DNA from: an uncultured Lachnospiraceae bacterium
Lineage (GTDB): Bacteria > Bacillota > Clostridia > Lachnospirales > Lachnospiraceae
Reading direction: 5' to 3'
Length of the DNA stretch: 64,000 nucleotides
Assembly (NCBI GenBank): GCA_947631685.1
Contig: CANRMI010000006.1
Span: 52,267-116,266, forward strand
Part shown: piece after piece, positions 47,183 to 56,176 of the stretch
Layout of the letters: the number at the start of each line of letters is the position of its first letter
Numbering within the stretch: the stretch's first letter is position 1
Made by a program: the position numbers and the translations under genes
Notes under the pieces: model-generated
What the model was told of the DNA's origin: nothing
Database searches by the model: none
The model's input: the letters and a program-made list of their open reading frames with translations, nothing else

Positions 47183-48343
47183 ATGAAAACATATATTAAA
47201 ATTTTGTCTATGTTATCGGTTATGGGAATATTGTCGGCCTGCGGAAAAAACGGAGAAGATACCGGCGGGGATTTACAGCAGACCAGTGTGGAAACTCAGC
47301 AGCCTCAGACGGAAACGTCCCAGGCTCAGGACGGGGAAACCGCAGCGGAAATATATCTGCGGGATGTGCCGGTGGAAGAATATTTGAATCTGAACGACAC
47401 CTATATGGGAATGACTCTGCAGATAGCGCCTAAGGCGGAAGTGGCGGACGGACAGGCGGATGAGCTGGCGCTGACGGCTTATAATAACAGTGCCGGTCTG
47501 ACCGCGGCGGACGGTATCACAGAGCGGGCTGTGGCTGTAGGAGACCTGATCAATCTGGATTATTCCGGCAAAAAAGATGGTGTGGTCTTTGATGGCGGTA
47601 CGGCCGAAAACCAGCAGCTTGGGATTGGAAGCGGCACATTTATTGACGGGTTTGAAGAGGGCCTGGTAGGCGTTATGCCCGGAGAGACCGTGGATTTGCA
47701 GCTGACATTTCCGGAAACATACGGGAATGCGGAACTGGCGGGACAGCCGGTGGTATTTACGGTCAAAGTAAATTTCATCTATCCTTTTTCCACGGAGCAG
47801 ATGAAGGATGAAAAGATTGCAGAGATGACGGGCGGGGAGTATACTACCGTGGCGGATTTTGTGCAGTACTGTCAGGACTACCTGGAGTATGAGGCGCAGT
47901 ACAATTATGATGTGGCGAGGGAAAACGCCGTGATCGACGGACTGGAGGAAGCTTTCAGTGTGGAGAGCGTACCTAAGGAGCTGCAGGATAAGTATGCTTT
48001 AAATGTAAGAAACTCTTTGGCGGATGATGCGGCGAGAAACGGCCTGGACGCGGACACTTACTGCTACTATATGTATCAAATGGACGCGGCGTCCTATGTG
48101 GAGAAGTTTGCGGAGACCAGCGCGCGCCAGAGTATGATGTTCCAGTATGTGGCGAATCAGGAAGGGCTCAATGTTTCCGATGAGGAGCTGGAAGCCGATT
48201 TACAGCGGTTCGCGGAGGAAAACGGCGTTTCCAGCGTGGAAGAAATGCTGCAGACTACGGACAGGGAAGAGTTCAGGGAATATTTTATGTTTCAGAATGT
48301 AGTAGATTTTATTGTGGAGAACGCTCAGGTAACGGAGCAGTAA
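47183..48343 (+). CDS. FKBP-type peptidyl-prolyl isomerase lipoprotein, trigger-factor-like
   Basis: 386 residues, exported: signal peptide with lipobox LSAC near residue 20. A Thr/Gln/Glu-rich linker leads to an FKBP domain (about 115-200; GDLINLDYSGKKDGVVFDGG, IDGFEEGLVGVMPGETVDL, LTFPETYG) and then a helical domain like the trigger-factor C-terminal arms (about 205-386). Likely a surface foldase for exported proteins, analogous in role to PrsA. The start is clear, but no ribosome site sits at a normal distance; see the -10 entry just upstream. Confidence 0.87.
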   Translation: MKTYIKILSMLSVMGILSACGKNGEDTGGDLQQTSVETQQPQTETSQAQDGETAAEIYLRDVPVEEYLNLNDTYMGMTLQIAPKAEVADGQADELALTAYNNSAGLTAADGITERAVAVGDLINLDYSGKKDGVVFDGGTAENQQLGIGSGTFIDGFEEGLVGVMPGETVDLQLTFPETYGNAELAGQPVVFTVKVNFIYPFSTEQMKDEKIAEMTGGEYTTVADFVQYCQDYLEYEAQYNYDVARENAVIDGLEEAFSVESVPKELQDKYALNVRNSLADDAARNGLDADTYCYYMYQMDAASYVEKFAETSARQSMMFQYVANQEGLNVSDEELEADLQRFAEENGVSSVEEMLQTTDREEFREYFMFQNVVDFIVENAQVTEQ

Positions 48344-48383
48344 CAGGCTGTGGGCCGACTAAGGGAAGGATGGACAGACAGTT

Positions 48384-49775
48384 ATGGATTTAACAGAGAT
48401 CAGGTCGCTCTACCGCGACAGGGAAAGCTACATCGGCAGGGAAGTGTCGGTGGGCGGCTGGCTGAGAAGCAACCGGGATTCTAAAACATTTGGATTTCTG
48501 GTGGTAAACGACGGTACGTACTTTGAAACACTGCAGGTGGTCTACAGTGACAAGCTTGCCAATTTTGAAGAGGTGGCAAAGCTGAACGTAGGCTCCGCGG
48601 TAATTGTAAAAGGCACCATTGTGGCTACGCCGGACGCAAAACAGCCCTTTGAAATGCAGGCGGAGGAAGTGGTATTGGAGGGCGCCTCCGGAGGAGATTA
48701 TCCGCTGCAGAAGAAGCGCCACAGCTTTGAATATTTAAGGACGATTCCCCATTTGAGGCCCAGGACCAATACCTTTCAGGCCGTGTTCAGGGTGCGCTCC
48801 CTAATCGCTTATGCCATTCACACCTTTTTTATGGAGCGGGGGTTTGTCTATGTGCATACGCCGCTGATTACGGGAAGTGACTGTGAAGGCGCGGGAGAAA
48901 TGTTTCAGGTGACGACTCTGGATTTAAACAATGTACCCAGAAACGAAGAGGGTGCCGTGGACTACAGTAAGGATTTCTTCGGAAAGGCGACCAATCTGAC
49001 GGTCAGCGGTCAGTTAAATGTGGAAACCTACGCGTTTGCGTTCCGCAACGTCTATACTTTTGGTCCCACCTTCAGGGCGGAAAATTCCAATACCACCCGT
49101 CATGCGGCGGAATTTTGGATGATCGAGCCGGAAATGGCCTTTGCGGATTTAAAAGATGATATGGCACTGGCTGAATCCATGTTAAAATTTGTGATTCGCT
49201 ATGTGCTGGAAAACGCGCCGGAGGAAATGGCTTTCTTCAATCAGTTTGTGGACAAGGGGCTGATTGAGCGCCTGGAGCATGTGCTGAACGCCGATTTTGC
49301 CCATGTGACCTATACGGAAGCTATCCGGCTTTTGGAGAAGCACAACGATGAATTTGAGTACAAGGTATCCTGGGGCTGCGATCTGCAGACGGAGCATGAA
49401 AGATACCTGACGGAGCGGGAATTTAAACGCCCTGTTTTTGTCACGGACTATCCCAAGGAAATCAAAGCCTTTTATATGAAACTAAACGAGGACGGAAAGA
49501 CTGTGGCGGCTATGGACTGCCTGGTACCCGGAATCGGGGAGATCATTGGAGGCAGTCAGAGAGAGGATAAGCTGGAACTGCTGGAAAAGAGAATGGAAGA
49601 GCTGGGCCTGAAAAAGGAAGACTATGACTTCTATCTGGATCTGCGCAGATACGGCTCCGTCCGCCACGCCGGCTTCGGACTGGGATTTGAGCGCTGCGTG
49701 ATGTACCTGACCGGTATGAGCAATATCAGGGATGTGGTTCCTTTCCCCAGAACTGTCAACAACTGTGAACTGTAG
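48384..49775 (+). CDS. asnS: Asparaginyl-tRNA synthetase
   Basis: Class II synthetase charging tRNA-Asn. 463 residues: an N-terminal OB-fold anticodon-binding domain ([19 protein letters not shown]), motif 2 [19 protein letters not shown], and motif 3 [15 protein letters not shown] near the C-terminus. [27 protein letters not shown] separates AsnS from AspS. No T-box is visible in the 40-bp gap upstream, so it may be read with the FKBP gene. Weak RBS GGAAGGAT. Confidence 0.95.
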   Translation: MDLTEIRSLYRDRESYIGREVSVGGWLRSNRDSKTFGFLVVNDGTYFETLQVVYSDKLANFEEVAKLNVGSAVIVKGTIVATPDAKQPFEMQAEEVVLEGASGGDYPLQKKRHSFEYLRTIPHLRPRTNTFQAVFRVRSLIAYAIHTFFMERGFVYVHTPLITGSDCEGAGEMFQVTTLDLNNVPRNEEGAVDYSKDFFGKATNLTVSGQLNVETYAFAFRNVYTFGPTFRAENSNTTRHAAEFWMIEPEMAFADLKDDMALAESMLKFVIRYVLENAPEEMAFFNQFVDKGLIERLEHVLNADFAHVTYTEAIRLLEKHNDEFEYKVSWGCDLQTEHERYLTEREFKRPVFVTDYPKEIKAFYMKLNEDGKTVAAMDCLVPGIGEIIGGSQREDKLELLEKRMEELGLKKEDYDFYLDLRRYGSVRHAGFGLGFERCVMYLTGMSNIRDVVPFPRTVNNCEL

Positions 49776-49808
49776 TGGGGCAAGCAGAAAAGAAAGGCCT
49801 GTTGTCAA

Positions 49809-50972
49809 ATGAAGAAGAAAATGATCAAGCTGGTGAATTGCATATTGGTGTGCCTTCTGGTCTTTTATCTGGCCATCTATCCGGATGCGGCTACCATAGG
49901 GCAGCTGCAGCAGAATATAGAGGCAAACAACAACGCGCTGGCAGATGTCAATGCCATGATCATGGGGCTGGAAGACGAGCAGGACCTTCTGGACGAACAG
50001 ATCAGCGACGCGGACGCGGAGCTGGTGAATACAATGACGGAAATAGGGCTGAAGGAAGAAGAGATCGAGACCAAAAAGGGAGAAATCTCCGTGGCTCAGG
50101 CAGAATATGACGCGGCCAAGGCCCAGGAGGAAGCCCAGTACAATGCCATGGTGTGGCAGATCCAGTTTATGTACGAAAGAGGGGATGCCGATTATCTGGC
50201 GGCTCTTTTTGACGCGGACAGTTATGATGAGGTTTTAAACCAGCTTACCTACATGGAAGCAATGTATGATTACGGGCGCAATCTTTTGAACGAATACGAG
50301 GAGACCAAGATACAGGTAGGGCTGCTCTGGGAGAGCCTGGAGGCTGAAAAGGCTGAGCTGGAGGCGGCACAGGCGGAAATGGAGACTCAGAAGGACTACC
50401 TGAACGGACTGTTGGAAAATCTGCGGCAGCAGTCTGCGGACTATGATGCCCAGCTGGCGCGCGCCAGACAGGAAGCCAATTTGTTGAAAACAAAGATCAA
50501 ACAGGAGCAGGCACAGTTAAAACAGCTTCAGGATGAGGAAAGGCGAAAGGCGGCGGCAGCCGCCGCGGCAAACGGCAATTACACGGTAAACCAGTCGGTA
50601 GCACAGATCATTTCGGGCGCTTCGGGAAGCGATCTGGGCAAAAAGATCGCCCAGTACGCCTGCCAGTATATCGGCAATCCCTATGTGTCCGGCGGGACCA
50701 GTTTGACCAAGGGCGCGGATTGCTCCGGCTTTACCTATCGGGTATATATGGACTTCGGATATTCGATCCCCAGAACCTCTTTCAGTCAGAGAAGCGCGGG
50801 AACGGAAGTGGCTTACAAGGATGCCCAGCCGGGAGATCTGATCTGCTATGACGGACATGTGGCGCTTTACATAGGGCAGGGATACATTGTCCATGCCAGT
50901 ACGGCCAAAACCGGAATCAAGCTGGGACGGGCAGAGTACCGGACTATTTTGTCCGTAAGAAGGATCATCTAG
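49809..50972 (+). CDS. Secreted NlpC/P60 peptidoglycan endopeptidase with coiled-coil domain
   Basis: 387 residues. A signal peptide (about 1-24) leads to a long coiled coil (about 28-250, rich in Glu, Gln and Ala, interrupted at LNQLTYMEAMYDYGRN), like the amidase-regulating part of CwlO/PcsB-type proteins. The C-terminal NlpC/P60 domain carries Cys305 in GADCSGFTYRV, His350 in DGHVALYIG, and a later His in IVHAS. Likely a wall hydrolase controlled through its coiled coil. The neighbouring terminator (50988-51016) separates it from the LtaS-like gene. Confidence 0.92.
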   Translation: MKKKMIKLVNCILVCLLVFYLAIYPDAATIGQLQQNIEANNNALADVNAMIMGLEDEQDLLDEQISDADAELVNTMTEIGLKEEEIETKKGEISVAQAEYDAAKAQEEAQYNAMVWQIQFMYERGDADYLAALFDADSYDEVLNQLTYMEAMYDYGRNLLNEYEETKIQVGLLWESLEAEKAELEAAQAEMETQKDYLNGLLENLRQQSADYDAQLARARQEANLLKTKIKQEQAQLKQLQDEERRKAAAAAAANGNYTVNQSVAQIISGASGSDLGKKIAQYACQYIGNPYVSGGTSLTKGADCSGFTYRVYMDFGYSIPRTSFSQRSAGTEVAYKDAQPGDLICYDGHVALYIGQGYIVHASTAKTGIKLGRAEYRTILSVRRII

Positions 50973-50987
50973 GGAAATGGTGAAAGG

Positions 50988-51016
50988 AAGGCTCCTGCGG
51001 ACTGCGGGAGCCTTTT
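50988..51016 (+). terminator. Intrinsic terminator after the NlpC/P60 gene
   Basis: Stem AAGGCTCC (50988-50995) with GGAGCCTT (51007-51014), then TT. Short U-tract; it ends only 10 bp before the next start codon. Confidence 0.7.
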
Positions 51017-51026
51017 ACGGGAGATT

Positions 51027-52877
51027 ATGAAAAAGCAAGTCAGAGAATCTGTACAGGCGGGACTGGCAGTGCTGATCCCCGCGATTATTTTTTATTTGTT
51101 TGAATGGTACACACACAATCCTTTTCTGGATATACGCTGGGACATTCAGGTCTTTAACATTTTGTTTTTTGAACTGTTCCTGCTGTTCTTATACTGTCTG
51201 CTCGGCAGACTGCATCTGGCGTTAATGGTGGAAACGGTGTTTTTTATGCTGTATGGAACGGCAAATTATTTTGTACTTTCTTTCCGCTCCCAGCCAATCC
51301 TGCCATGGGATTTCTTCTCCATCAAGACGGCTGCCGGAGTGGCGGGGGATTTCAACTATACATTAAACGCGCAGGCCCGGGCTGCCATGATCGGCTTTCT
51401 GTTCCTGCTGACAATAGAACTTTGTTTCTGCAGGAACCGGCTGAAGGACATCCTGGGAAGATTTTATAGGGGACCGTTAAAAAGCTGGGCCATCCGGCTT
51501 CCCATAGGGGCAGGAGCCCTTGCCATGATTTTCGGGTTTGTCAATTTGCTTCACGACGAGGAGTTCGTGGAGCAGGAAATCCGTATGTATGACAAACTGT
51601 TTACTCCCACAGCCATGAGTGAAATGGACGGAACGGCGGTGGCTTTTCTACTGGAACTGCAGTATATCGCGGTGGAAAAACCGGAAGGGTATGACAGGGA
51701 AGAGGCGCAGACTCTTCTGCAGAGTCTGGAAGAAGAGGCACCTCAAATGCCGGATGTCTGTCCCAATATTATTGTGATCATGGACGAAGCCTTTTCGGAT
51801 CCGGCCGTATTGGGAGATTTTGAAACCAATACGGACTACATGCCTTTTCTGCACAGCCTGAAAGAAGAAGGGGAAAATGCCGTTACGGGAACTTTATATG
51901 TATCCGTAAAAGGAGGAAATACCGCCAATACGGAATTTGAATTTCTTACCGGAAGCAGCATGGCCTTTCTGCCGGAGGGAAGCATCCCTTATCAGCAGTA
52001 CATTGACAGCAGCCTGCCTTCTCTGGCTTCCTATCTGGATTCTTTAGGATATGTCACGGAGGCCGCGCACCCATATATGGCTTCCGGCTGGGACAGGGAT
52101 CAGGTCTATCCGCTGATAGGCTTTTCGAGAACGGATTTTATTGACAGCTTTACCGGGGCCAAAAAGCTTAGGCGCTATGTAAGCGATGAATCGGCTTTTG
52201 CGTACATTGTGAAACGCTATGAGGCCAGGGAAGAAGGAAAGCCCCTCTTTTTCTTTGAAGTGACCATGCAGAATCATTCCGGCTATACGGAAGAATTTGA
52301 AAATTTTACGCCGGACGTGACGGTGGAAGGCAGCGATTCTCTGGCATTGAGTCAGTATCTTTCCCTTATGAAACGGACGGACAGCGCCCTGGAAGAACTG
52401 GTGGGGTATTTTTCGGAACAGTCCGAACCTACAATCATAGTGTTCTTTGGAGATCATCAGCCGGCGGACTCTGTAGTGGAACCGATCTGGCGGCTCCATG
52501 GGAAAACGGGAGGAAATCTGAGTGAAGAAGAGGAGGCGCTGCGCTATCAGGTTCCTTTTCTGATCTGGGCGAACTATGATATTGAGGAAAAGCAGGATGA
52601 GGTGTTGAGCGTCAATTATCTGGGCGCGCAGGTGTTGGATATTGCGGGGCTGCCCCTGCCTGCCTATCAGAACTATCTGGTAAGGCTGAGAGAAGAAGTA
52701 CCTGTTATCACGGCAAGGCAGCTTCAGAGCCGGGACGGTTATACGGGAAATCCTGACGGGTATGAGGATTTTCTGGAGGAAGAGGAGCAAGGGGGTTCCG
52801 AAAACGGCAGAGGAGTGACGGATATGCTGGATACATACCAAAAATTGCAGTATTATTTGTTATTTGACAGAGAATAA
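51027..52877 (+). CDS. LTA-synthase-like sulfatase-superfamily membrane protein
   Basis: 616 residues: about four to five N-terminal transmembrane helices (residues 10-185), then an extracellular alkaline-phosphatase/sulfatase domain. Metal and catalytic signatures are NIIVIMDEAFSDP, GGNTANTEFEFLTGS with the Thr nucleophile near 299, HPYMASGWDRD, and FFGDHQPAD, matching the LtaS layout. It probably transfers phosphoglycerol units to a wall or lipid acceptor. Whether it makes true lipoteichoic acid is unknown. Upstream of the LysR gene by 26 bp. Confidence 0.88.
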   Translation: MKKQVRESVQAGLAVLIPAIIFYLFEWYTHNPFLDIRWDIQVFNILFFELFLLFLYCLLGRLHLALMVETVFFMLYGTANYFVLSFRSQPILPWDFFSIKTAAGVAGDFNYTLNAQARAAMIGFLFLLTIELCFCRNRLKDILGRFYRGPLKSWAIRLPIGAGALAMIFGFVNLLHDEEFVEQEIRMYDKLFTPTAMSEMDGTAVAFLLELQYIAVEKPEGYDREEAQTLLQSLEEEAPQMPDVCPNIIVIMDEAFSDPAVLGDFETNTDYMPFLHSLKEEGENAVTGTLYVSVKGGNTANTEFEFLTGSSMAFLPEGSIPYQQYIDSSLPSLASYLDSLGYVTEAAHPYMASGWDRDQVYPLIGFSRTDFIDSFTGAKKLRRYVSDESAFAYIVKRYEAREEGKPLFFFEVTMQNHSGYTEEFENFTPDVTVEGSDSLALSQYLSLMKRTDSALEELVGYFSEQSEPTIIVFFGDHQPADSVVEPIWRLHGKTGGNLSEEEEALRYQVPFLIWANYDIEEKQDEVLSVNYLGAQVLDIAGLPLPAYQNYLVRLREEVPVITARQLQSRDGYTGNPDGYEDFLEEEEQGGSENGRGVTDMLDTYQKLQYYLLFDRE

Positions 52878-52903
52878 AGCTGGCAGCGGCAGGGAGGTCT
52901 GAC

Positions 52904-53812
52904 ATGACATTACAGCAGTTAAAATACGTGATCGCCATTGCGGATAACGGTTCCATCAATCTGGCGGCAAGAGCCCTGTTTGTTTCCCAGCCCAGCCTGT
53001 CCGGCGCTGTGGAAAAACTGGAAGAAGAACTGGGAGTTACCATCTTTTTAAGAACCAACCGGGGCATATCCGTAACACCGGAAGGCAGCGAATTTCTGGG
53101 ATATGCCAGACAGGTGGTGTCCCAGTGCCAGCTCATGGAGGAACGTTACATTGAGAAAAAGGCGGGAAAGAAAAAATTCAGCGTTTCCATGCAGCACTAT
53201 ACCTTTGCGGTAAAGGCTTTTGTGGAGACGGCCAAGGCTTTCGGTATGGACGAATATGAACTGGCTGTGCACGAAACCAAAACCTATGAGGTCATACAGC
53301 ATGTGCATGGTTTTAAGAGTGAGCTGGGGGTCCTTTATATCAACGAATTTAACCGAAAGGTGATCGAGAAACTGCTGCGGGACAATGATTTGGAGTTTCA
53401 CGAACTGTTTCCCTGCCACATTTATGTGTATTTGTGGAAAAACCACCCTCTGGCAGAAAAGAGTGCCATTACCATGGAGGAACTGGACGAGTACCCCTGC
53501 ATTGCCTTTGAGCAGGGCATGAACAACTCTTTTTATCTGGCGGAGGAAGTGCTGAGCACCTACGACTACAAGCGGATCATCAAGGTGGACGACAGGGCTA
53601 CCAACCTGAATTTGATGGTGGGACTAAACGGATATACGCTTTGCTCCGGTATTATCTGCGAAGAATTAAACGGCAGTGAGTACAGGGCTGTTCCCCTGAA
53701 AAGCAAAGAGGTTATGCACATCGGCTATATCACGAGACGCAATGCGGTTTTAAGCCCTCTGGCGAAGCGGTACATTGAGGAAATGATGAAATACAAGGAA
53801 ATGGCAAGGTAG
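52904..53812 (+). CDS. LysR-family transcriptional regulator
   Basis: 302 residues. N-terminal winged helix-turn-helix (MTLQQLKYVIAIADNGSINL, then FVSQPSLSGAVEKLEEELGV), a linker helix, and a periplasmic-binding-protein-like effector domain. RBS GGGAGG, 26 bp after the LtaS-like gene in the same direction, so not the usual divergent layout; its target cannot be inferred. The effector domain lacks an obvious clue to the ligand. Confidence 0.9.
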   Translation: MTLQQLKYVIAIADNGSINLAARALFVSQPSLSGAVEKLEEELGVTIFLRTNRGISVTPEGSEFLGYARQVVSQCQLMEERYIEKKAGKKKFSVSMQHYTFAVKAFVETAKAFGMDEYELAVHETKTYEVIQHVHGFKSELGVLYINEFNRKVIEKLLRDNDLEFHELFPCHIYVYLWKNHPLAEKSAITMEELDEYPCIAFEQGMNNSFYLAEEVLSTYDYKRIIKVDDRATNLNLMVGLNGYTLCSGIICEELNGSEYRAVPLKSKEVMHIGYITRRNAVLSPLAKRYIEEMMKYKEMAR

Positions 53813-53847
53813 GAAAATAAATAAAAAGCAGGATAAGAGGATTCATT

Positions 53848-55539
53848 ATGAAAAAAAGAAAAGTTTTGACAGCAGTACTCTGCGGGGGACTGCTCTGCGT
53901 GGGAATACTGGTTGGCGTTCTGGTCGGATTCTGGGTCGGAAACAGGCAGGCTGTGGAGAAAAATCCTGAAACCGTAACGGAAGAATCCATGGAAGACTCC
54001 GAGGACGAAGCTTTGGAGGACAAGAACAAAGAAACCGGGAGCGTACCGGAAGAAACCCAGACAGTGCCACCGGAAACGGAAGAAACCAAGCCGGAAGAGG
54101 AAGAACCCAAGGAACTGGCGCCGGGAGAGGCGGTACCGTCTGTCTGCGGAGCGCTGCATGTGGAGGGAACCCAGTTGACTGACGAATCGGGACGCCCCGT
54201 ACAGCTCAGGGGAATCAGTACCCATGGTCTACAGTGGTTTCCCCAATATGTGAATGAAGACTGTTTTCGGGAACTGCGCCAGAACTGGAACGCGAATGTG
54301 ATCCGTTTAGCCATGTATACAGCGGAAGGCGGATACTGTGAGGGCGATAAGGAAGCCCTGAAAGAGCTGGTGAAAAATGGCGTGGAATATGCCGCCAGTC
54401 AGGATCTGTATGTGATCGTGGACTGGCATGTCCTGACAGATATGAACCCCAATAAATATAAGGATGAGGCCAAGGCGTTTTTCGAAGAGATTGCGTCTCT
54501 CTATGCCGATTACGACAATGTGCTGTATGAAATCTGCAATGAACCCAATGGAAATACCAGTTGGAGTGATGTGAAGTCCTATGCGGAGGAAATCATACCG
54601 GTCATCAGAACCTATGACGAGGACGCGGTGATCTTGGTGGGAACCCCCACCTGGTCCCAGAATGTGGACCAGGCAGCGGCAGATCCTATCACGGGCTATG
54701 ACAACATCATGTATACCCTGCATTTTTACGCCGCAACCCATAAGGATTCCCTCAGAAATACCATGACTGCCGCGATTGACGCAGGCCTGCCGGTATTTGT
54801 GAGCGAATACGGTATCTGTGATGCCAGCGGCAGCGGCGCCATAGATGAGAGCTCCAGCGCGGAGTGGATAAGTACCATGAACGCCTATGGCGTCAGCTAT
54901 GTGGCATGGAATCTGTCCAATAAAAATGAAACTTCCGCGATCCTTAAGAGCAGCTGTGACAAGACCAGCGGTTTTACGGAAAATGATCTAAGCACCAGCG
55001 GCAAGTGGCTCTATCAGATGCTGACAGGGAAAACACAGTTTGAAACGCTGGAGCGGGACACCTCTGCTCAGAGCACAACTGTGGGGAATGGTAACGGCGG
55101 AAATGCCGGAAACGGCAGCAGCGGAAACACCGGGACAGGTAACGGAGGTGGCACCGGGACGGGTAACGGCAGCAGTACCGGAAGCAGTAACGGCGGAGAG
55201 GCTCTGCAGAGCGGGGATACGATTTCCTTAACCAGCGGAGAAATTGCTATTCAGGCGGAATACATGGGAAGCTGGGAGGCTGACGGCGAAAGCTGTTATC
55301 AATATAATATTTCCCTGACAAATAACGGCAGGGAGGACTGCACCTCTTGGAGCATAGAAATCCCCTTTACAGGGAATATCGGCCTTTCCCAGAGCTGGTG
55401 CGGCAATTTTACTGTGGACGGCTCCATCTTGAAGATAAGCGCCGCTGATTTTAACGGCGGGATAGAAGCGGGAGGCACCATAAAGGATATTGGTTTTATT
55501 GTAACGGGTTCATCTGATCTGCGTATTGTTGGGAAATAG
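53848..55539 (+). CDS. Membrane-anchored or secreted GH5 endoglucanase with C-terminal carbohydrate-binding-like domain
   Basis: 563 residues. N-terminal hydrophobic helix (about 6-31) with basic start, a Glu/Pro/Thr-rich linker (about 34-95), then a GH5 catalytic domain: LRGISTHGLQWFP, NVIRLAMYT, VIVDWHVL, the acid/base Glu in YEICNEPNG, LHFYAATHKD, and the nucleophile Glu in VFVSEYGIC. A Gly/Asn/Ser/Thr repeat linker (about 415-455) leads to a beta-rich domain with Trp and Asn residues (EDCTSWSIEIPFTGNI, SQSWCGNF) like family 2 carbohydrate-binding modules. Likely an extracellular cellulase. RBS is weak. Confidence 0.88.
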   Translation: MKKRKVLTAVLCGGLLCVGILVGVLVGFWVGNRQAVEKNPETVTEESMEDSEDEALEDKNKETGSVPEETQTVPPETEETKPEEEEPKELAPGEAVPSVCGALHVEGTQLTDESGRPVQLRGISTHGLQWFPQYVNEDCFRELRQNWNANVIRLAMYTAEGGYCEGDKEALKELVKNGVEYAASQDLYVIVDWHVLTDMNPNKYKDEAKAFFEEIASLYADYDNVLYEICNEPNGNTSWSDVKSYAEEIIPVIRTYDEDAVILVGTPTWSQNVDQAAADPITGYDNIMYTLHFYAATHKDSLRNTMTAAIDAGLPVFVSEYGICDASGSGAIDESSSAEWISTMNAYGVSYVAWNLSNKNETSAILKSSCDKTSGFTENDLSTSGKWLYQMLTGKTQFETLERDTSAQSTTVGNGNGGNAGNGSSGNTGTGNGGGTGTGNGSSTGSSNGGEALQSGDTISLTSGEIAIQAEYMGSWEADGESCYQYNISLTNNGREDCTSWSIEIPFTGNIGLSQSWCGNFTVDGSILKISAADFNGGIEAGGTIKDIGFIVTGSSDLRIVGK

Positions 55540-55541
55540 TG

Positions 55542-55582
55542 AAGATACCTGCGCTTTGGAACGGTAAGGCGCAGTGTCTTCC
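55542..55582 (+). other. Long hairpin after the GH5 gene
   Basis: GAAGATACCTGCGC and GCGCAGTGTCTTC can form a stem of about 13 bp (one bulge, one G-U), starting 3 bp after the stop. No T-run follows, so termination is unproven; it may protect the mRNA 3' end. Confidence 0.45.
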
Positions 55583-55593
55583 ATTATTTCCAC

Positions 55594-55622
55594 GCATATC
55601 TCCCCATGACCTTTCATAAGAT
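55594..55622 (+). promoter_or_regulatory. Putative sigma-E promoter of spoIIID
   Basis: GCATAT (55594-55599) and CATAAGAT (55615-55622), 15-bp spacing, 27 bp before the start. It fits the mother-cell sigma-E consensus (KMATATT - 14-15 - CATACAMT), and spoIIID is sigma-E dependent in B. subtilis. Confidence 0.55.
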
Positions 55623-55648
55623 GTAAAAAACGTTCTTAAGGGCATATT

Positions 55649-55912
55649 ATGAAAGAGTATATCGAGGAGCGCGCCATAAACATCGCCAATTATATCATTG
55701 AGAGCAACGCCACAGTCAGGCAGACCGCAAAGGCGTTCGGCGTGAGTAAATCTACGGTACATAAAGACGTAACTGACAGATTAATGCAGGTAAACCCTGC
55801 GCTTGCCAGACAGGCCAGACATGTTCTGGATGTGAACAAATCGGAGAGGCATATCCGGGGCGGTATGGCAACCAGAGAAAAATATCTGCACCAGCACGAA
55901 CATATCGGGTAA
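55649..55912 (+). CDS. spoIIID: Sporulation transcription factor SpoIIID
   Basis: Mother-cell DNA-binding regulator, 87 residues. The start MKEYIEERAINIANYIIES, the helix-turn-helix TVRQTAKAFGVSKSTVHKDV, and the basic C-terminal region (RHVLDVNKSERHIRGGMATR) are typical. RBS AAGGGC, modest. Possible sigma-E promoter upstream. It is convergent with the tracrRNA gene and shares its terminator. Confidence 0.96.
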   Translation: MKEYIEERAINIANYIIESNATVRQTAKAFGVSKSTVHKDVTDRLMQVNPALARQARHVLDVNKSERHIRGGMATREKYLHQHEHIG

Positions 55913-56025
55913 AAAATAAAAGGCTTCGAGAGAAGCCTTTTTGTTTTCCACCAATGTGGGCCCTAACGGGCGGAATGAATAAATTTTTATTTGAACTTAT
56001 GATGTAATTTAGTATGATCTAAATT
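55911..56025 (-). ncRNA. tracrRNA of the type II-A CRISPR-Cas9 system
   Basis: Read on the minus strand. 55989-56024 is an anti-repeat: CATACTAAATTACATC pairs with 16 bases of the repeat (one mismatch), then an unpaired bulge, then TTCAAAT pairs with GTTTGA, the 5' end of the repeat. This lower stem, bulge and upper stem arrangement is as in other II-A duplexes. Downstream lie two adjacent short hairpins (GCCC/GGGC, 55960-55971; CCAC/GTGG, 55948-55959) like the nexus region, then a GGCTTC/GAAGCC hairpin with a T-run ending near 55911. About 115 nt. Promoter upstream at 56032-56060. The start is estimated; the rest is direct pairing evidence. Confidence 0.88.
55918..55942. terminator. Bidirectional terminator shared by spoIIID and the tracrRNA
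   Basis: Stem AAAAGGCTTC (55918-55927), loop GAGA, GAAGCCTTTT (55932-55941). On the plus strand it ends in TTTTTGTTTT and serves spoIIID; on the minus strand it ends in TTTTATTTTTT and serves the tracrRNA. Confidence 0.88.
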
Positions 56026-56031
56026 AATTAT

Positions 56032-56060
56032 AGAATACCTAAACAGGTATAAAATGTCAA
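56032..56060 (-). promoter_or_regulatory. tracrRNA promoter
   Basis: Read on the minus strand: perfect -35 TTGACA (56055-56060), 17-bp spacer, -10 TATTCT (56032-56037). An overlapping TATAAT (56027-56032) is 5 bp too far for this -35. The TATTCT choice puts the start near 56025, at the anti-repeat. Confidence 0.78.
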
Positions 56061-56117
56061 GATGTTTTATAAAAAAATAGAAAGATAAAAATATTTCGTC
56101 AAAAAATCTGAAATCAA

Positions 56118-56146
56118 GTGACAAAATATATCAAATTTGGTACAAT
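56118..56146 (+). promoter_or_regulatory. cas operon promoter
   Basis: GTGACA (56118-56123) and TACAAT (56141-56146) spaced 17 bp, 31 bp before the cas9 start. Both hexamers match 5 of 6 consensus bases. Confidence 0.7.
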
Positions 56147-56176
56147 ATAAAAAACGATAGGGGAGGTAAGAATTCC

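Noticed and set aside
53848..55539. GH5 gene as part of a cellulosome
   Set aside because: No dockerin or cohesin motif is visible; the C-terminal domain looks like a carbohydrate-binding module.
55975..56030. Reading the repeat-like sequence upstream of cas9 as a stray CRISPR repeat
   Set aside because: It differs from the repeat in a bulge and mismatches, has no second copy, and lies in the right place and strand, with promoter and terminator, to be the tracrRNA anti-repeat.
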